Made by a program: the position numbers and the translations under genes. From Sphingomonadales bacterium (GTDB lineage: Bacteria; Pseudomonadota; Alphaproteobacteria; Sphingomonadales; Sphingomonadaceae): a DNA stretch of 8,233 bases. The stretch spans positions 1-8,233 of the forward strand of contig JAIYAA010000296.1 in assembly GCA_027489295.1 (NCBI GenBank), given 5' to 3'. Of the stretch, positions 5,519 through 8,233 are shown in pieces; within the stretch, counting starts at the first letter, position 1, and every line of letters starts with the position of its first letter. Under the pieces are notes generated by a model that did no database searches, was not told the DNA's origin, and was given only the letters and a program-made list of their open reading frames with translations.

Positions 5519-6727
5519 TCAACCCGCGTTGGCCGCCGGCGTGTTGACCCCCATCGACTGGAGATATTTGCGCACGTTGCGCGCGGCCTGGCGGAGGCGC
5601 TGTTCGTTCTCCACCATCGCGATGCGGACGAAGCCCTCGCCATTCTCGCCATAGCCCACGCCCGGCGCCACCGCGACCTTGGCATGGCTGAGCAACTGCT
5701 TGGAAAACTCCAGGCTGCCCAGATGCGCCAGCGCCGGCGGCAGCGGCGCCCAGGCGAACATCGAGGCGCGCGGGGAGGGGATGTCCCAGCCGGCGCGGGC
5801 GAAGCTCTCCACCATCACGTCGCGGCGCTTGTGGTAGAGCTGGCGGTTCTTCTCGACGATGTCCTGCGGGCCGTTGAGCGCGGCGCAGGCCGCCGCCTGG
5901 ATCGGGGTGAACGCGCCGTAATCGAGATACGACTTCACCCGCGTCATCGCCGCGATGAGATGCTTGTTGCCGACCGCGAAGCCCATCCGCCAGCCGGCCA
6001 TAGAATAGGTCTTGCTGAGCGAGGTGAACTCGATCGCAACGTCCTTGGCGCCCTTCACCTGCAGGATCGACGGCGTCGGCTGCCCGTCGAAATACAGCTC
6101 CGAATAGGCGAGGTCGGACAGGATCCACACCTTGTTCTCGCGCGCCCAGGCGACGAGCCGCTCGTAGAAGGCGAGGTCCACCGTTTCCGCTGTCGGGTTG
6201 GACGGATAGTTGACGACCAGGATCGACGGGCGCGGCACGGTGAAGTTCATCGCGCGCTCGAGGCTCTCGAAATAGGCGTCGTCGGGCGTGGTCGGCACCG
6301 CGCGGATCGTGGCACCCGCGATGATGAAGCCGAAGGTGTGGATCGGGTAGCTGGGGTTGGGCGCCAGCACCACGTCGCCGGGCGCAGTGATCGCGGTGGC
6401 GAGGCTGGCCAGTCCCTCCTTCGAGCCCATCGTCACGACGACTTCGGTCTCGGGATCGAGATCGACGCCGAAGCGGCGGCCATAATAGTTCGCTTGGGCG
6501 CGGCGCAGGCCCGGAATGCCCTTGGACTGCGAATAGCCGTGCGCATCGGGCTTGCGGGCCACCTCGCACAGTTTCTCGATCACATGGTCGGGCGGGGGCA
6601 GATCGGGATTGCCCATGCCAAGGTCGATAATGTCCTCGCCTGCCGCCCGCGCCGCTGCCCGCATCGCGTTGACTTCTGCGATAACATACGGGGGCAAGCG
6701 CTTGATGCGGTAGAATTCTTCGGACAT
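5519..6727 (-). CDS. alaC: PLP-dependent aminotransferase, AlaC type (glutamate-pyruvate transaminase family)
   Basis: A 402-aa fold-type I (class I/II) aminotransferase, predicted to interconvert pyruvate plus glutamate and alanine plus 2-oxoglutarate in the cytoplasm. Seen: EFYRIKRLPPYVIAEVN at the N-terminus, typical of AlaC/YfdZ-like enzymes; IDLGMGNPDLPPP (34-46); GYSQSKGIPGLR (64-75); VNYPSNPTA (172-180) with Asn177; ILSDLAYSELYFD (202-214) with Asp205 and Tyr208; the PLP-binding Lys239 in SLSKTYSMAGWRMGF (236-250); and FVRIAMVEN (366-374) with the carboxylate-binding Arg368. Length fits E. coli AlaC (about 412 aa). ATG 6727 is chosen because the homologous region begins at once; GAGGA lies only 2 nt upstream, so spacing is short. 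An in-frame TTG at 6742 would add 5 residues. Related proteins are sometimes labelled LL-diaminopimelate aminotransferase, so the exact substrate is less sure than the family. Divergent from phaC across 130 bp containing an 18-bp palindrome. Confidence 0.93.
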   Translation of the reverse strand: MSEEFYRIKRLPPYVIAEVNAMRAAARAAGEDIIDLGMGNPDLPPPDHVIEKLCEVARKPDAHGYSQSKGIPGLRRAQANYYGRRFGVDLDPETEVVVTMGSKEGLASLATAITAPGDVVLAPNPSYPIHTFGFIIAGATIRAVPTTPDDAYFESLERAMNFTVPRPSILVVNYPSNPTAETVDLAFYERLVAWARENKVWILSDLAYSELYFDGQPTPSILQVKGAKDVAIEFTSLSKTYSMAGWRMGFAVGNKHLIAAMTRVKSYLDYGAFTPIQAAACAALNGPQDIVEKNRQLYHKRRDVMVESFARAGWDIPSPRASMFAWAPLPPALAHLGSLEFSKQLLSHAKVAVAPGVGYGENGEGFVRIAMVENEQRLRQAARNVRKYLQSMGVNTPAANAG

Positions 6728-6749
6728 TTCCTCGACTTTCAAGGGTTTT

Positions 6750-6773
6750 GACACGCGACACAAAATTGTGTCG
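6750..6773. promoter_or_regulatory. 18-bp perfect palindrome with extra half-site in the alaC-phaC intergenic region, operator candidate
   Basis: CGACACAA-AA-TTGTGTCG (6756-6773) is a perfect inverted repeat with 8-bp arms. An additional GACAC at 6750-6754, 2 bp upstream of the GACAC of the left arm (6757-6761), gives a third half-site in direct orientation. The element is A/T-rich at its centre in an otherwise G+C-rich region. It lies 23-40 bp upstream of the alaC ATG and 85-102 bp upstream of the phaC ATG, so it could control either or both. TTGACA (6748-6753) overlaps the extra half-site and would point toward phaC, but no -10 box follows at normal spacing. I do not recognise the cognate regulator; TetR- or GntR-like dimers bind sites of this shape. 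Confidence 0.55.
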
Positions 6774-6843
6774 TGCGCGCGTTCTACGCCATAAAAGCGC
6801 ATCCGGGAATGACGCATTGCTCGGCCCGCGCTAAGGCGGGGCA

Positions 6844-6849
6844 AAGGAG
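6844..6849 (+). promoter_or_regulatory. Strong Shine-Dalgarno AAGGAG of phaC
   Basis: AAGGAG lies 8 nt before the ATG at 6858, followed by a second purine block GAGG. It is the best ribosome site in the window. It fixes the phaC start, which gives an N-terminus typical of alphaproteobacterial class I PHA synthases. Confidence 0.8.
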
Positions 6850-6857
6850 AGGACCGA

Positions 6858-8233
6858 ATGGCCGATACGCGCACGCCGACCTTGCCCCGCCTGGAGGATC
6901 TGCAGCACTGGACCTGGGTGCTGGGTCGCGCGCAGCAGATGATGCTCGAGCACGGGCTGGACCTGATGGAGCAGGCGCCCGGCGCGCCGCCCTTCGGCAT
7001 GCTGCTCGATCCCACCCCGGCGATGCGCGCCGGTGCCGAGTTCTGGGCGGACACGATGCAGCTGTGGCAGCGCTTCCTCGATCCCGCCCATGCCGAGCCC
7101 TTTGTCGAGACGCCCGAGCAGGCACGCGACAGGCGCTTCAAGGCGCCGCAGTGGCGCGAGCAGCCGGTGTTCGATTTCCTGCGCCAGAGCTATTTCGTCA
7201 TCGCCGATCACATGCTCAAGAACGTCGAGGCGCTGGAGCATGTCGATGAGCGGCAGCGCGACCAGATCCGCTTCGCCACCAAGGGCTTCATCGACGCGAT
7301 CAGCCCCACCAACTTCCCCGCCACCAACCCGCAGGTGCTCGAGAAGATCGTCGAAACCAAGGGCGAGAGCCTGCTGAAGGGGCTGCAGCACATGCTGCAG
7401 GACATGGCCAAGGGCCAGATGACGCAGACCGCCGCCGGCGCGTTCGAGCTGGGCCGCAACCTGGCGATGACGCCGGGCAAGGTGGTGAAGCGCACCCCGC
7501 TCTACGAGCTGATCCAGTATGCGCCGACCACCGAGACGGTGCTGGAAACGCCGCTGATCATCTTCCCGCCGTGGATCAACCGCTTCTACATCCTCGACCT
7601 GACGCCCGAGAAGAGCTTCATCCGTTGGGCGGTGGAGCAGGGGATCACCGTGTTCGTCGTCTCTTGGCGCTCGGCCGATGCGAGCATGAAGGACGTGGTG
7701 TGGGACGATTATGTCGAGCGCGGCCAGATCGACGCGATCGACACCGTGCGCGAGCTGCTCGGCGTCGAGAGCGTGCACACGATCGGCTATTGCGTCGCCG
7801 GCACCACGCTGGCGGCGACGCTGGCGGTGCTCGCCGCGCGCGGGCAGGCGGCGAAGGTGGCGAGCGCGACCTTCTTCACCGCCCAGGTCGACTTCACCGA
7901 CGCGGGCGACCTGCGCGTGTTCGTCGACGACGACCAGCTGGCGATGATCCGCAGCCTGAGCGGCGAGGGATTCCTCGACGGGCGCTACATGGCGGCGACG
8001 TTCAACCTGCTGCGCGGGCGCGACCTGATCTGGAACTACGTCACCAACAACTATCTGATGGGGCAGGAATATGCGCCGTTCGACCTGCTCCACTGGAACT
8101 CGGACGTCACCAACCTGCCGGCGACCTGGCACCTCAGCTACCTGACCGACCTCTACCGCGACAACAAGCTGATCGCGCCGGGCGCGCTGAGCATCGGTGG
8201 TACCCCGATCGACCTGTCGAAGGTAGAAACGCC
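6858..8233 (+). CDS. phaC: Class I polyhydroxyalkanoate synthase (C-terminus cut by window edge)
   Basis: Polymerises (R)-3-hydroxyacyl-CoA into polyhydroxyalkanoate at the granule surface. Seen: 458 codons open from ATG 6858 to the right edge without a stop. Residues about 94-250 form the PhaC N-terminal domain: FKAPQWREQPVFDFLRQSYF at 94-113, FIDAISPTNFPATNPQ, and the segment FPPWINRFYILDL (236-248). The alpha/beta-hydrolase core carries the modified lipase box GYCVAGT (310-316) with the nucleophile Cys312, the counterpart of Cys319 of Ralstonia PhaC. HWNSDVTNLP (412-421) is another conserved block. By alignment to the 589-aa Ralstonia enzyme, the catalytic Asp and His fall about 15-45 residues past the window edge, so activity cannot be fully judged. 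The single long class I-type chain needs no PhaE or PhaR partner subunit. Divergent from alaC; phasin, phaR, phaA or phaB genes may lie beyond the right edge but none is visible here. Confidence 0.95.
   Translation, partial: MADTRTPTLPRLEDLQHWTWVLGRAQQMMLEHGLDLMEQAPGAPPFGMLLDPTPAMRAGAEFWADTMQLWQRFLDPAHAEPFVETPEQARDRRFKAPQWREQPVFDFLRQSYFVIADHMLKNVEALEHVDERQRDQIRFATKGFIDAISPTNFPATNPQVLEKIVETKGESLLKGLQHMLQDMAKGQMTQTAAGAFELGRNLAMTPGKVVKRTPLYELIQYAPTTETVLETPLIIFPPWINRFYILDLTPEKSFIRWAVEQGITVFVVSWRSADASMKDVVWDDYVERGQIDAIDTVRELLGVESVHTIGYCVAGTTLAATLAVLAARGQAAKVASATFFTAQVDFTDAGDLRVFVDDDQLAMIRSLSGEGFLDGRYMAATFNLLRGRDLIWNYVTNNYLMGQEYAPFDLLHWNSDVTNLPATWHLSYLTDLYRDNKLIAPGALSIGGTPIDLSKVET

Noticed and set aside
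6748..6753. Consensus -35 TTGACA as a phaC promoter
   Set aside because: No acceptable -10 hexamer lies 15-19 bp downstream (the region reads TCGTGC), so a promoter cannot be claimed from this box alone.
6831..8132. A 433-codon open frame on the minus strand opposite phaC
   Set aside because: The plus strand encodes an unmistakable PHA synthase with lipase box and ribosome site. The opposite frame is a compositional shadow.
1756..8233. A single stringent-response/PHA operon or gene cluster
   Set aside because: rsh and phaC are on opposite strands and separated by four genes in several transcription units. Proximity alone does not support a joint system.

Overview
The window is high-G+C DNA with the gene content and protein character of an alphaproteobacterium. 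It most probably comes from a sphingomonad (Sphingomonas or a close relative). The basis is the close match of the Rsh and AlaC-type proteins to what I know of that group, and an inverted pair of the GTCATCCCGGC/GCCGGGATCC intergenic repeat that is common in such genomes. This looks like ordinary chromosome: I see no integrase, transposase, phage gene, CRISPR array, tRNA or rRNA.

Layout, left to right. Positions 1-1652 (minus): most of a Tat-exported DUF885 protein, a putative metallopeptidase, cut by the left edge. Positions 1756-3843 (minus): the bifunctional (p)ppGpp synthetase/hydrolase Rsh, followed by a perfect 12-bp hairpin before the DUF885 gene. Positions 3980-4462 (plus): an HxlR-type regulator, divergent from rsh. 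Positions 4531-4833 (plus): a 100-residue protein of unknown function with its own consensus -10 box, next to a 14-bp palindrome. Positions 4837-5259 (minus): a hotdog-fold acyl-CoA thioesterase, convergent with the small gene and 3 bp from it. Positions 5340-5433: two 28-bp repeat copies in inverted orientation. Positions 5519-6727 (minus): an AlaC-type aminotransferase. Positions 6858-8233 (plus): the first 458 codons of a class I polyhydroxyalkanoate synthase (phaC), cut by the right edge and divergent from alaC. The 130-bp alaC-phaC intergenic region holds an 18-bp perfect palindrome, the best operator candidate in the window.

The genes share a loose theme of starvation and carbon storage (rsh, alaC, thioesterase, phaC). 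However, they sit in several separate transcription units, so functional coupling is inference only. I found no convincing undescribed system. The items most worth a second look are the alaC-phaC palindrome, the promoter-proximal palindrome of the small gene, and the small gene itself. Many long open frames opposite the real genes are artefacts of high G+C codon bias and were not annotated.
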